Shown here: in pieces, positions 25,148 to 35,610 of the stretch
How the letters are laid out: every line of letters begins with the position of its first letter
How positions within the stretch are numbered: position 1 is the first letter of the stretch
Assembly (NCBI RefSeq): GCF_902635505.1
Contig: NC_045428.1
Location: 72,675,141 to 72,739,140, forward strand
Direction: 5' to 3'
Source of the DNA: Sarcophilus harrisii
Taxonomy: Eukaryota; Chordata; Mammalia; Dasyuromorphia; Dasyuridae
DNA length: 64,000 nucleotides
Notes under the pieces: generated by a model
Database searches by the model: none
Told to the model about the DNA's origin: nothing
The model's input: the letters and a program-made list of their open reading frames with translations, nothing else
Program-made: the position numbers and the translations under genes

Positions 25148-28100
25148 CTTAATGCTTTTTATGGGATCCTCCTACTCACTGTTCTTGTAAAATATGACTT
25201 TGTTCCTGTATAATTCTTCAAGGTTTTCTGAGATGGGGATTATCTATAATCTCTGAAATTCACACACATTCAAACAATATAACATGAGAGCTATGCCAAG
25301 TGACAAACTGTGTCACTTCCATTAAAGAATCCATCTCCTTGCAGTGGAGAACAAGTCAGATGCCTCCTTCCACATGATCTTCCTTAAATAAATACTAGTT
25401 TCTTCTAACAAATAATTTGTTACCTGTAAGTATTTAGGAACTTTTATATTTGTTTTCAGAAAAGAGCTATGAATGTTTTCATGCACAAAACTGTAATATT
25501 TGTGAGACTAGTGTCTATAGATACATAGAGTATATGTATATATAGATATAGATATATAGAATATATCTATATCTATATATAGATATAGATATATCCCTAG
25601 TTTCCCCATGCTTGTTATAACAAGATAATTTCCTTATTCCATGTCAGGATATTTTTATTCTAATTCAGTTATTCACATTCGCTTCTCCCCTACAGATTTG
25701 TGATATGGTAGTATCATCAGGTGAGGGTCTTGCCAGAAAAAGAAACTTCATTTCAAAGACACCACTGATGTATGAATGGTATCAAGAATATTATGTGGGT
25801 GCTGCCCATGGACTGGCAGGTATTTACTACTTCTTGATGCAGGTAGGAATGATTAAATTAAGAATTCTTAAGTTGTTTTGTTTTCTTTCCCCCCCGTTTT
25901 GCAGATCTTAATTAGCAATTTAGATTTATTGGTTCCATGAAAGCATGACTTTGGGAGAGATATGATTGGAGTCAATAGGACAATTATTTTTTAAGTGTTG
26001 TGTTTTATACTGAGAAATTATTTCTTTTATTTAAGACATTAGTCAAAAGAAGTAAATGCCATTGCTTTTACTTTATAATTTTGGCTTTTAAAATATATTT
26101 TAATATCTTTTATTTTTACATCATCATGGTTTCCCTCAGCATCCTTCCCGATTTTTAGAAGCCAAAAGAAAGAAAAAAGAAGGGGGAAATCAGCATAACC
26201 CATCAAGACATCAAAAATGTCTGCAAATTTGCACAATGTACAATATATGTAAACCTTTTACTTCTGCAAAAGGTTAGGTTAGGAGTATCTTATTTCACTT
26301 TTTTTCACTTTTTGTATCACTTTTTTTGAGCCCATGCTTGTTCTTTTATAATTTTGAAGCATTCATTTTTTATTTTGTGTGTGTGTGTGTGTGTGTGTGT
26401 CCTTTCATTTTGTTGTAGTCATTGTGTGAATCATTTTCTTGATTCTGCTTACTTCACTCTGTATCAATTCATAAAGATCTTTCCATGCTATTATATTTGT
26501 CACATTGACAGTTTCTTATAACATTGTAATATTTCATTATATTTATATGTTGCAATTTTTTACCCATTCCTAATTGATGAGTATCTACCTTTTTTCCTCA
26601 ATAAATCTTGGCAATCACAAAAAGTGATGCTATCAGTATGTTGATGAATATGGTATGGAGTCTTTCTTCTTATTGGTAGCTCCTTTTGGTAAAAGCCCAG
26701 TAATAAAATTTCTGGATCAGAAATTATGGATAATGTTAGTCATTTTATTTCCATAATCACAAATTGCTTTCCTAAATCATTATACCAATTCACAGATTCA
26801 TCAGTAGTGCATTAGTGTGTCCATCTTCCTACAAGCAAGCCCTCCAATATCTATTCTTCCTACCTTTGACATCTTTGTCAATTTACAGAGTGTGAGATGA
26901 AAATCTTGATTATTTTGATTTGATTTTCTCTTTATTTTTAGTAATTTGGAGCATTCTTTAATGTGGTTATTAATTTTACAATTCTTTTGTTTATTCATAT
27001 CTTTTTTCACATCTGTTCTGGGGTGGCTTTTGGTCTTCTATGTCTGTGTGTATATCTATATAGGTAGATACATGTGTGTTTGTATGATACATATTTATAT
27101 GTGTATATATATATATAAATGTGTATGTATGCATAAATATGCATGTCAATTGTTTAGTTTATATAGATTAGATGCCAAAACCCTTATCAGAGAAATTTGA
27201 AACAAAAGTTTTTTTGTTTTTGTTTTTCCCCAATCACTTTGCCTCTTATCCTCAATGACTTAATTTTGTTGGTGTAAAAGCTTTTCAGTTTCATGTAACC
27301 AAAATTATCTATTTTATCTTTTGTAATTGTCTCTATTCTTTGTATGGTTTAGAATATGTCTCTTAACTGATTGAGGAGAAGCATAATTACATATACCTCT
27401 CAGAGCTAATTTTTTTATACTGTGATCTTTAATATTAAAGTCATATAAAAATAGAAAAAAAGAAAAAAATTAAGGTCATGTATATACTTAGAAGTATTGT
27501 AAAATATTATATAAGGTTTTATTTTAAGCCTAATTCTGGCAAACTACTTTTCAGTTATTCTAGTGGTTTTTATCAGATAAGGAATTCTTTCCTAAGTGAT
27601 TTATGTTTTCCATTTTATTAAAACTGGGTTAATTGAATTCTCTTTCTTTTGGTTCTCCCTTATCTAGTCTATTCCATTAAAATACCTCTTTTTTTTTTAA
27701 CCAGTACCAAATAGTTTTGATGACTGTTGCTTCAGAATATAGTTGAAAGCCTCAATTTCTATTTTTAACTACATTTTAGGATAGCTACAATTTAGACCTA
27801 AAAGAACCTAAAATTGTTTTTTTACAGACACATGAGATTTTAAGGAAGTCTGGAGAACAGCCTGGGTAAATTAGGTAACTCAGATTAACTAATATTCTTA
27901 AAACTCCAAGTCAGCAAAAGGAACCCTATGGTTTACAACTGGTGGATTTATTTGGATGGTAGATTTATTTGCATGGCAGATCATATGTATAATTGGGGGA
28001 GCATTGATAAAAACTGGTTCTTGGAAAAAAAGCAGCACTGAATAGACCCTCTAAAAAGACATTTGCAGAAACTAAATTAAAGAGCTAAAAAAAAAAAAAA

Positions 28101-29146
28101 AAAAATCCAATGATATCTTAGTGAGGGAGTATATGAAAAGGATTTAATTTTTTTTTTCTCGGAACCTCCTTAACCTTTAGGTTAAGATTTGTCAAGAGAA
28201 GAGATTTATATTTTGTTTTTCACAGACCTGCTGTCCTCAGCTGGCTGATTTTACATCCACCCAAAACAAATAAAGAACAACAACAAAAAAAGAGCAAGAC
28301 AAATTGTGGTGCCTTAGCTTTGTGGAAGGAAAGAGATGTAAACTTGGGGCATAGGAGACAAATGCCTCCCTTCCCTTCTTCAAGAAACTATTAGAGTAAG
28401 ACTACCAATGGTTTGAACCAAGTGGTTTGAACTTGCTGAAATTGGGAAATGTTTTTGTTTTTGTTTTTTCTTTTTTGTATCTGGAGCAAGTAGTTAGAAT
28501 ACTTAACTTAATATGCCTCATTGTTCTGAATGAGGCTGCTGCTAATAAAGGGAATTCCTTTTCAGTGAATTATTTACATAAAGTATTTCATATATCTGTT
28601 TGTATTATTTAATTACTTGTGTAAAGAGCAAAAAAAGTGCAAGTGGCTTAGATTGATATTTAGAGCTCTGATGTCATTATTCCACACATGTTAGTATAGG
28701 GTTTGGGTTTAATATGACAATAGAAAAGACAAATAAGATTGATCAGAACAACTTTATGATTGTGTATACTGTTTCTGGGAAGCTCATTATACACATTTAA
28801 CATTTTCATTGGCCACCCACATTAATTCCAACAAATCATATATTAAGGTAAGTTCTTTTTTCCCCACATTAATACTTAAACTAATCAAAGATAAGGAAAT
28901 AAACAGAATATTATGATGAATTAGAGGCCTCACCTTGGACTCTGGAACACCCACATTGAGAATCAATCCTCTTTCTGACACATATATTTCATTGCCCATG
29001 CGACAAGTCACTTAATCCCTCAGTGCCCTGAACAAGTCAGATGAACTGTCATTTTGTACTGATGGGGATGATTTTCTACATTAAAGAATTCCCTACACTT
29101 TCTTCAACACTGATGATTAGATTAATGTGTACTTGTATAACATTTA

Positions 29147-29184
<38 letters not shown>

Positions 29185-32100
29185 ATATATGCCTCCATAC
29201 ATAATAGTTGTGTGGATTATAGTGTGCTTGTATATGTGCAAGTATAGTAATAGTAGGCACATAGCATTATACCTTAATTTTGATGGGTCACTGAATTATA
29301 TCAAAACTTTTTTTAGAACTACAGAAACTAAAAAGGTTATGACTTGGAATTCCAGAGTTCCTGCTATGGCATTCACTTGTTTAATGAATTTCTTGAACAG
29401 AGAAATCATTTCTCATTATAAGGGACAATCTCTTGAAAATAAACCCTGCAGGAAGAAGAAGAAAATCAGTATTTAAAAAAAAAAAAAAAAAGTACATGTT
29501 ACTTGAGCATAGTTTCAGATAACAGGTCTTAGGATGCATTTAATGGATTTTGTGTAACTCAGTTGAAAAAAAAAAAAAAACTAAATAGACCTAATACCAT
29601 TTGGGGACATCTACCTGAGTAAGATAAATTTGGCACAAACAGAATTCATGTAGAATGTGAAGAAGAGGGATTCTCCACTACAATCTCATTTTCTTGAGAT
29701 CAGTGACTATTTTTTTTTGCCATTCTGTGTATTCCCAAATTTAGCGCAATTTTTGGTACATAATAAATGCTTAATAGATGCTATTGACTGATTTCCCTGA
29801 AAGTTGCATAATTTTCTTTAATTAGAGTTTGATACTTGTTAGTGTTTTTGTAAGGTTGAGGGTTTTATGGTTAAAGATAAAAGATTTTAGTAAAGATAAT
29901 GTCCATCCATAAGCACTGTGTGTCATAGTAGAGAAGATTGTTTTAATTAGTAATGCACAAAAAGGGATACCAGCTGATTAAGTAGCAAAATGAAATATAA
30001 TAAAACAAGTCCAGCACAGGTCCTTCAGGAAGCGGATCATTAGAAGGTTGTTTATGCTGTTGAATGTAAATTCTTAAATTAAGGAAGTGAATTTTGCAAA
30101 TAATAAATTGCCTCTTAATTTAGAAGTTCCTAAAGTATTATTTTTAATGCCTATTTAGATTTAAAATATCATTGTTTTTTTCTGGCATTTGTTCTTATGG
30201 CCTCTCTTTCCAGAGGTAGATACAGGCCCATAGACCTTCTTCAAGAAAGAAGAATAAGAATATACTCATTTAAACATTTTTTAAATGAGGCTTAGGCTAA
30301 TGTGTCACAGAAAACAGAAGGTATTAATTGACTTCGCACTGACACTAAAAAACAGATCTTCAGGTCCTCTGAGTTGTTTAGCTAACTTAATAATCATTGC
30401 TTAAGTGTTGGGTTTTCCATTTGCAGATTGTTCATAATCTAAAAAATGATTCATAATCTAAAAATTCATTTAAGTTCTCATCTGTCAAAGCAAAACAAAA
30501 TTACTTTAGGTTGGGGAGAGAATACTGATAATTTGAATTTAAGAGCAGTCTACTTGGGACTGAGTAAGGCACAAGAGATATTCTGCTTCTGCTAACGAAT
30601 ACAGTATTCTTATAGTAATCATGAAATGTTAATTATCCTTCATTTCCCTCATTCCTTAAAAACCAGAACTTGATTTTGTTATTTATAGGGAAGTTGGTGA
30701 ACAAATAACATTGAATTGAGAGCTGTAAAATAAGAAAAGGACTTACATTACCTTTGTCATTGGATCCTATAAATTTTATATAGCTAGACATTGTTTTTTT
30801 GCTGTACATATTAATATAAGATGAGTTAGAACAAGAGAACAATTTTGGTCCTGAGTTATGCATCACTTTCATATCTGTGTGTTTTCTATCAGACAAATTT
30901 CACCTCATATTTCCCTAAAATAATCTATGATAAAAATGTATAGTGAACATGGACTTCTTGGGAATACTTCATAAAATGCTAGTATCTCTCTTTAAGTAGC
31001 AAAATAACATGGACAAGTCCATAAAATAGCTTCTTCAGAGAGTCTACTGAGAGCCTTAACTCAAAAGTTATGTTTATGTACACAGAGGTGAATATTAAGA
31101 AATAAAAAGTATGTAATAATTCTTTACCTAAATTCCTGAAAGCTGGACTGATTATGTGATTAGAAATGTTTGATTCTTCAAAATTAAGAAATAACATGCA
31201 GGTACAGAAGAGATCTAGGTATGAGAAGATAAATAAATCCTAAAATGCCTTAATGATGCCAAGTATATTTTCTTTAATTTTGCTTCTGTTTAAAACTTGT
31301 TCCTTAGAATTAGGAAGAAAAGGTTTTGTTATAAATCCAAGCATTTTTCATTAACCATGAAGCTATATATATTAAATATAAATATTTCCTTGGGAATTTA
31401 ATTTTTCAAGTAAATAATAAATTTCCTTTTCTTCTTAATTTGGGAATTTCTTAAGTGTGTTAATGCCTATTTGCATTTAAAGTATTATTTTATTTCATAG
31501 CCTGTCCTTCAGGTAAGCCAAGTGAAGTTGCACAATGTGGTCAAGCCCAGTGTAGACTATGTCTGTGACCTGAAATTCCCTTCTGGCAACTATCCTTCAT
31601 GTGTGGATGATACTAGAGATCTTCTTGTCCATTGGTGTCATGGGGCTCCTGGGGTGATCTACATGCTAGTCCAGGCTTACAAGGTACATACTTCTTACCC
31701 TAGGAGACAACTTTAAGCTTAAGTATAATTTCATTAACAAAAATGGTATTTCAGAAACAATGTACAAATTCCGCTCTTCTCAGAACTCTTTTACCTAAGA
31801 AGTAAAATAATTTTTCTAAATGTATCACATAAGTCAGGAAAACAATTACTATAAAAGCAAAGGTATCCAAGTTAAATCAAGTCAACTTCATCCAAGAACG
31901 ACTTGTAAAAGTGTTTCTTGGCACATTTCAATAGCTAATTAGAGATTTTAAACGACCAGAAATTCTGATGCTCGTATGGTGCTAAATATACTTGATTGTC
32001 CTTATAAGCAAGAAGGGAAAAAAAGACTACCAACTTAGTCTGTTGTATTTTGGTAAGCATTTGCTTGTATGGTAATGTGTATTTTATAAATGACAGAGAC

Positions 32101-34216
32101 TTAACTGTCTGAACTGCTTATAGACAATGGCAGGTTCCAATAAGTCCTCTGTACTTTTTTCATTTTTAATGATATAATGTTCATAAAGTATATATGTTTA
32201 TAAAGTATTATGTTTGATGTCATAAGTGGCATTGTGTTCTCCCAAATAAGAAGAAAACACTACAGAAAAGTTTCCTTGGATAAACTTTATCCTCATTTCC
32301 TAGTAACTGGGCATTTTTGTTACAAAGAAAGCAATCATGTATTCTATGGAAGGTGACTAATGATGACAGTTTGATGTAAATTTGATAATGTTCTTGCTAC
32401 CTCATCAATCACTCTAAAACCCTTTACGAGTACAGACAAAGTCACAGTCATTTTTAATATAAGGAGAGCCACTTACGGATGGGAAAATGAGCCCCATCCA
32501 CATAACCCATCTGTAGTCAGCAGAGCTCTCCTTGTTTGTGACCTCCCCTCCTGCTCTATGTCTCTTAGCCCTCAGCTTCCAGGACGGGAGGGAACCACGG
32601 ATCTTTTGAGTTAAAAAGCACCTTAGGAGTCATCTGGTTCCCTCCCCTACCTAGAATACCACACTGCATCATCCCACACAAAGAGACTATCAAGGTGTAA
32701 CAGACCTGGACGGTCTCATTCTGGACACCAGACTTCTGTTAATGCCCCAAGTGGGGAGATGTGACTGGCATGTAACTGACCATATTCTCCCCAATGGATA
32801 CTTTTGCAGTTGATGTTAATCTAAGTTCAGGACCTTACAGTTGTCTTTATTATTAAATTTCTTCCTTTTGTATTTCACCCATCATTTTGGGCTCTTTTTT
32901 TTTCTGTCACCTAATACATTTTATTTAGTTGTCAATGAAGTTAAAATGATCATTTACAATAAAACTCGATTTTCCTAATTGCCTACAGATATTTGATGAG
33001 GAAAAGTATCTTAATGATGCCTTTAAGTGTGCTGATGTGATCTGGAAGTATGGGTTACTCAGAAAAGGATATGGGCTGTGCCATGGTGTTGCAGGCAATG
33101 CATATGCCTTCCTGTCTTTATACAAAATCACCCATGACGTGAAATATCTGTACAGAGCTTGTAAGGTAGGTTGAAGAACATCCAAAGAAGAAGAAAAAAG
33201 ATTTTCAAGATATTTTTTAAAGTGTCTAATTCTAGTTTCATTTTCCCTGTTTTAGTAATCTACAGAAAATAGTTAAAGTGACCTTTTAAAAGTTTAATTT
33301 GCCTTTTATAAAACAAATTGCTGTATTTAACAGTTTAGTTAGAGCTGGCAGTAGAGTAGCTTGTTTATTTTGTTCCTATCTTCCTTTGGCAATTGGTTTA
33401 TAAGCCTTAAGATAAAATTTCAGTCATTTAAGCCCATCCAGGCTAGCCCTCGATTCTAAGAAGCTTATGTTCTACATAAGTAAGTACAATTTAGCCAGTT
33501 CATCACTTTCTTTTTTGGGCCAAAGTCTTCTTGGCTTCCCTTGTAGTTCCCATAGGATCACCATGATCTTCCCCATAAACCCATTATCTTTTCAGAGGAG
33601 TACTGTTCAGAGTTTTGGCATATGAATTGAGTATGTATTCAGAATAATTTGACATGGCCTTTCTTTTTCAGTTTGCTGAATGGTGTCTAGATTATGGTGA
33701 GCATGTATGCAGGACCCCTGACACACCTTTCTCCCTCTTTGAAGGTATTCTTTTCATATTACTTGTTTTCTTTATAATAGAAATATATATTTGAAGACAC
33801 TGTCCCCAAGGCATTCCTCTCCATTAATGTAATGATCCTTTAATTTCTTAGCCTTCCCTTCTGAACTCCCTTTGCATTTAGTGGAAAAAATTACTTTACC
33901 TTTTCTTGCTCATGAGTAATAAGCAGATAACTAAAGCAAGCACTAATGTAAATGTAAACCTAGAAGCTGAGAATAGTTGTAGTGCTTTCTAAACCTAACA
34001 TGTAAATAAGTAAATATACTTTTAATTCTGCTAAGGTTGTGCTGTTAATTTCAGAATAAAGCTAGTGCAGAAAACTAGAGCTATGCTATAGTAGTAGTAT
34101 TTTAATATGATAACTCCTTATCTCTTTTGGTTTCTTCAGGAATGGCTGGAACAATTTATTTCCTGTCTGACCTGCTTGTTCCAACAAAAGCCAGATTCCC
34201 AGCTTTTGAAATATAA
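16447..34216 (+). CDS. LANCL1: LANCL1, LanC-like protein 1 (seven 3' coding exons, 5' part outside window)
   Basis: Seven exons join in one open frame of 333 residues, matching human LANCL1 residues 67-399 as I remember it and ending at the same C-terminus (FPAFEI, human FPAFEL). LanC-like proteins are soluble alpha/alpha-barrel zinc proteins related to bacterial lanthionine cyclases. LANCL1 binds glutathione, and LanC-like proteins are reported to add glutathione to dehydroamino acids formed in damaged phosphoproteins. Visible residues, in human numbering: zinc ligands Cys276 (HWCHGAPG) and Cys322-His323 (GLCHGVAG), and glutathione contacts Lys317 and Arg364. The barrel glycine motifs include GAAHGLAGI. 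LANCL1 fits far better than LANCL2 or LANCL3 over GLARKRNF and the C-terminus. The first 66 residues, including Arg4, lie upstream of the window. The gene looks intact and functional. Introns in order are 8287, 618, 5658, 1305, 506 and 395 bp, after an incomplete intron of more than 16.4 kb. Confidence 0.96.
16655..19050. other. LANCL1: LANCL1 intron sequence, no clear feature
   Basis: AT-rich. A T/A-rich palindromic stretch lies at about 17299-17320. A short THER-like scrap near 18970 (gagatcacctagtctgcccc) is possible. No exon or RNA gene recognised. Confidence 0.4.
19057..19125 (+). mobile_element. Very short L1 3' end
   Basis: The terminal motif gaatgttaaaaattatttt, then gacatgtaataaaag and an A-rich tail match an L1 3' subfamily also seen at the end of the copy at 44640-45073. 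Strongly 5' truncated. Confidence 0.45.
19795..20610 (-). mobile_element. L1 3' end, antisense
   Basis: Marsupial L1 terminal sequence in reverse, running from the 3' tail (ctttttatttttcaaaagac) into the end of ORF2 and adjoining sequence. On the reverse strand it reads WKLSGYPSVGEWLNKLWYMD and EYYCSIRNDQQDDFREAW, with an uninterrupted 135-codon reading at 20042-20449 that belongs to this L1 and is not a host gene. It is 5' truncated at about 20610. It lies within the 8.3-kb LANCL1 intron, antisense to the gene. Confidence 0.85.
21265..21490 (+). mobile_element. Long marsupial tRNA/MIR-type SINE
   Basis: Contains tgatcctgggcaagtcactt, cctcagtttcctcatctata, gagaaggaaatagcaaacta and agagctggacatgactgaat. 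An internal A run at about 21423-21440 splits the 3' part. Confidence 0.8.
21595..21845 (+). mobile_element. MIR/THER1-type SINE
   Basis: gtagagtggatagaatagta head, then tagttatgtgaactctgggc, then the long MIR tail gagcatcaaatgaaataatg and aaagtactttgtaaacttta. Confidence 0.75.
22866..24480 (+). mobile_element. LINE reverse-transcriptase remnant, family not assigned
   Basis: The second half of a non-LTR retrotransposon ORF2 is readable in pieces: ESQCGFR and DMVFTA, then LLEKCQEQN, then the RT catalytic box ADDCALNVASENEMQ at about 23443, then SLLDGCEIWAVYPCHTRKLN and HFHLNCFRKILIIIWQD at about 23850-23975. This last block is conserved in CR1/RTE-like LINE proteins and is unlike mammalian L1 or Bov-B. 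The 3' end (ccctcttcaggggg, then acaaccaccat) looks like a genuine terminus. It carries a 17-20 nt poly(T) insertion before the RT box and many stops, so it is inactive. It ends about 460 bp before the LANCL1 exon at 24942. Confidence 0.75.
24942..25077 (+). CDS. LANCL1: LANCL1 exon, residues 136-181
   Basis: The acceptor is tttattttcag and the donor is CAG/gtaccc, which is weaker than consensus after position 3. The first base T completes Arg136 and the exon ends on a codon boundary. It encodes LVHLHKLDPRAPDEMLYGRM through YIYALLFVNKYFG to IPQHHIQQ, very close to human (LIHLNKIDPHAPNEMLYG). A run of 43 T begins 27 bp after the last exon base. Open reading in the same frame runs upstream from 24790 and on into the T tract, but this is chance read-through of intron and not an alternative product. 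Confidence 0.95.
25105..25147 (+). repeat. Poly(T), 43 bases, beside a splice donor
   Basis: A pure T run starts 27 bases after the last base of the exon ending at 25077. It may be the tail of an antisense retroposon whose body is lost, or a grown homopolymer. No adjacent L1 or SINE body is visible. Confidence 0.9.
25528..25596. repeat. AT-rich palindrome in short LANCL1 intron
   Basis: Runs of tatagatatagatatat and its inverse atatctatatctatat flank a 2-4 base centre and form a near-perfect inverted repeat of about 20 bases per arm, about 100 bp upstream of the acceptor at 25695. Confidence 0.8.
25696..25842 (+). CDS. LANCL1: LANCL1 exon, residues 182-230
   Basis: The acceptor is ctcccctacag and the donor is CAG/gtagga. 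The exon is 147 bp, exactly 49 codons, phase 0 at both ends. It encodes ICDMVVSSGEGLARKRNF, then the strongly conserved MYEWYQEYYVGAAHGLAG and IYYFLMQ. GAAHGLAG is one of the glycine-rich barrel-repeat turns typical of LanC proteins. The intron before it is only 618 bp and is largely simple sequence. Confidence 0.96.
26080..27800 (-). mobile_element. L1 3' half, antisense
   Basis: The reverse strand runs from an L1 3' tail at the left through the end of ORF2: cctaattgatgagtatctac, aaagcccagtaataaaattt, aattcacagattcatcagta, gcttttcagtttcatgtaac, aaccagtaccaaatagtttt. A (TG)n run (26378-26401) and AT/ATGT-rich repeats (27035-27140) have expanded inside it. Old, with many stops; it fills the start of the 5.7-kb LANCL1 intron. 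Confidence 0.8.
27801..29635. other. LANCL1: LANCL1 intron with simple repeats, no gene feature
   Basis: AT-rich. A run at about 28088-28104, (AT)n at 29149-29180 and A runs at about 29475-29491 and 29566-29580. The ORFs here are chance readings, one of them through the (AT)n. Confidence 0.45.
29640..29800 (+). mobile_element. L2 LINE 3' end
   Basis: Typical L2 tail: gagatcagtgactattttt, then tttggtacataataaatgct, then taatagatgctattgactga. Confidence 0.65.
29801..31500. other. LANCL1: LANCL1 intron, nothing recognised
   Basis: AT-rich non-coding sequence up to the acceptor atttcatag at 31500. No repeat family assigned. Confidence 0.4.
31501..31683 (+). CDS. LANCL1: LANCL1 exon, residues 231-291, zinc ligand Cys276
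   Basis: The acceptor is atttcatag and the donor is AAG/gtacat. The exon is 183 bp, 61 codons, phase 0. It encodes PVLQVSQVKLHNVVKPSVDY through FPSGNYPSC to LLVHWCHGAPGVIYMLVQAYK. Counting from the human numbering places Cys276, a zinc ligand, in HWCHG. Bases 31507-31518 read cttcagGTAAGC, which looks like an acceptor fused to a donor 12 bases inside the exon. Human LANCL1 has PSLQVSQ at this place, so residues 231-234 belong to the protein and 31501 is the proper start. Confidence 0.96.
31684..32988. other. LANCL1: LANCL1 intron (1305 bp), no clear feature
   Basis: Mostly unique AT-rich sequence. A slightly GC-richer, possibly THER-derived part lies at about 32590-32720 (gcaccttaggagtcatctgg). 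No RNA gene or exon seen. Confidence 0.4.
32989..33165 (+). CDS. LANCL1: LANCL1 exon, residues 292-350, Cys322-His323 zinc site
   Basis: The acceptor is ttgcctacag and the donor is AAG/gtaggt. The exon is 177 bp, 59 codons, phase 0. It encodes IFDEEKYLNDAFKCADVIWK, YGLLRKGYGLCHGVAGNAYA and FLSLYKITHDVKYLYRACK. Cys322 and His323 in GLCHG complete the zinc site with Cys276, and Lys317 (RKGYG) is a glutathione contact in the human structure. Substitutions relative to human, such as IFDEEKY for VFREEKY, are mostly conservative. Confidence 0.96.
33166..34139. other. LANCL1: Two short LANCL1 introns (506 and 395 bp) flanking a coding exon
   Basis: The intervals 33166-33671 and 33745-34139 lie on either side of the exon at 33672-33744. 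They are AT-rich with no repeat body or ORF of note, and both have ordinary GT/AG ends. Confidence 0.6.
33672..33744 (+). CDS. LANCL1: LANCL1 exon, residues 351-375, glutathione-contact Arg364
   Basis: The acceptor is ttctttttcag and the donor is GAAG/gtattc, which is weak after GTA. The exon is 73 bp and ends after the first base of a glycine codon (phase 1). It encodes FAEWCLDYGEHVCRTPDTPF and SLFEG. Arg364 in CRTPD is a glutathione contact. The residue two before it is Val, where human has Gly as I recall (EHGCRTPD). Confidence 0.95.
34140..34216 (+). CDS. LANCL1: LANCL1 terminal coding exon, residues 376-399 and stop
   Basis: The acceptor is ggtttcttcag. Two bases complete the glycine codon begun in the previous exon, then MAGTIYFLSDLLVPTKARFP and AFEI are followed by TAA at 34214-34216. 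The conserved GMAGTIYFL turn is the last barrel repeat. Ending at residue 399 agrees with the human protein length. The same exon runs on into the 3' UTR. Confidence 0.95.
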
Positions 34217-35344
34217 AAGGCCAAACACATCCCTACAGTTCATTGCATGTCCATCACTACCCATGCAAACATTGGCTAAATGAGTTCATTACTTTTCACC
34301 ATCTTTCTTAACTAAAGGGAACAAATTCTGTGTTTAAAATAATTGGTCTTTTCCACAATAATCTTCTGCTCAATTCATTTTGGGGAGTTTTCTTTTGTTT
34401 AAAAGGATAAGGGGGAAAAAAAACATTTTAGGTTGTTTTCCTGAAAGGGGATGAAATGAACAGTATTTTGGTGGAAACACACATACACACACATTTCTGA
34501 ACTTGGAAGAAATTTCTAGTTATTTAAACTTTTCAACATGATTTAATGTTGATACAATTCTCACTACTATAATAAAAACTGAATTGTACTTAAAGATTAA
34601 TACATAACTGTTAGTGAATAGTACTATTTAAATATTAATTTTCCTTTGGCCTATAGAAAACATATTATTATAGCCATGCTTTCTTTATGAATGGCCAACT
34701 ATCAAAGGGGAGGGGAGCAGAAATATATTTCCTCTAGAAAATTGCAAAAGCCACAAGCCTGAACCAAGGATATCCGAACCTTTTCTTAAATTCACATTGT
34801 CTATTCAGAGTTTAATGAACTCTTATCTTTTTATTTCATGGATATAAGTTGGCTTTTGTATATATCTCCCAGATTAAAAAAAAAAAAAAAAACTTTTAAA
34901 AATGTCATAATCAGTTTAAAAATTTTACTTTAATGTTTTGATAAAGTTTAAAGTATTCTTAGAATTACACATTTATTATTTTTGGCTCTAGAAAAATGTT
35001 CTCAATTTTGGAAATGCTTATTAAAAGGTGGATGATTTTGTTGTTACCAGTGATCAGTGAAACATGTTTTTGTTTACTACTATATTGTGAATTTTTCACC
35101 CTCTTGATCCTTTACTTCCCTTTTACTTGCCTTGTGATCATTGTGCTTTGGTGTACTGCTTGCTAATGCTGTAGAATAGTTTACTCTCTCAAGTTATATG
35201 AGTCTGATCTTCTCACTAAATAGAATAGCACTTATCCCACTTTTGTTACAAAGACCAAGAAAAATCCACACACACCCCAGCCAACTACTTGAAAAGGAAG
35301 CACTTCAGCATTTAGTAGAAGTTCTATTTAGCTGTAGGTTATAA

Positions 35345-35610
35345 TGAAGACATCTAGGTGGTACTATGTATAGAGACAGAGTACTAAGCCTGGAGTCTGG
35401 AAGAACTGAGTTCAAATTCAGCCTTAGATGCTTATTAGCTGTGTGACCCTAGGCAAGTCATTTAACTCTGTTTATACCTCAGTTTCTCAACTCTCTGAAA
35501 ATAAGCCGGTAAAGGAAATGGCAAACCACTCCCATGACTTAGACAAGAAAACACCAATGAGGTCACATAGAGTTGGACACAAATGAAATGATTGAACAAC
35601 AACAAATTAT
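35345..35610 (+). mobile_element. Long marsupial SINE inside the probable LANCL1 3' UTR
   Basis: acatctaggtggtactatgt head, gaactgagttcaaattcagc, agctgtgtgaccctaggcaa, gtaaaggaaatggcaaacca, then agagttggacacaaatgaaa and gaacaacaacaaa. Nearly full length, in the gene's sense orientation. Confidence 0.85.

Noticed and set aside
24790-25152. 120-residue ORF as a separate protein
   Set aside because: It is the LANCL1 exon 24942-25077 read through from intron on one side and into poly(T) on the other.
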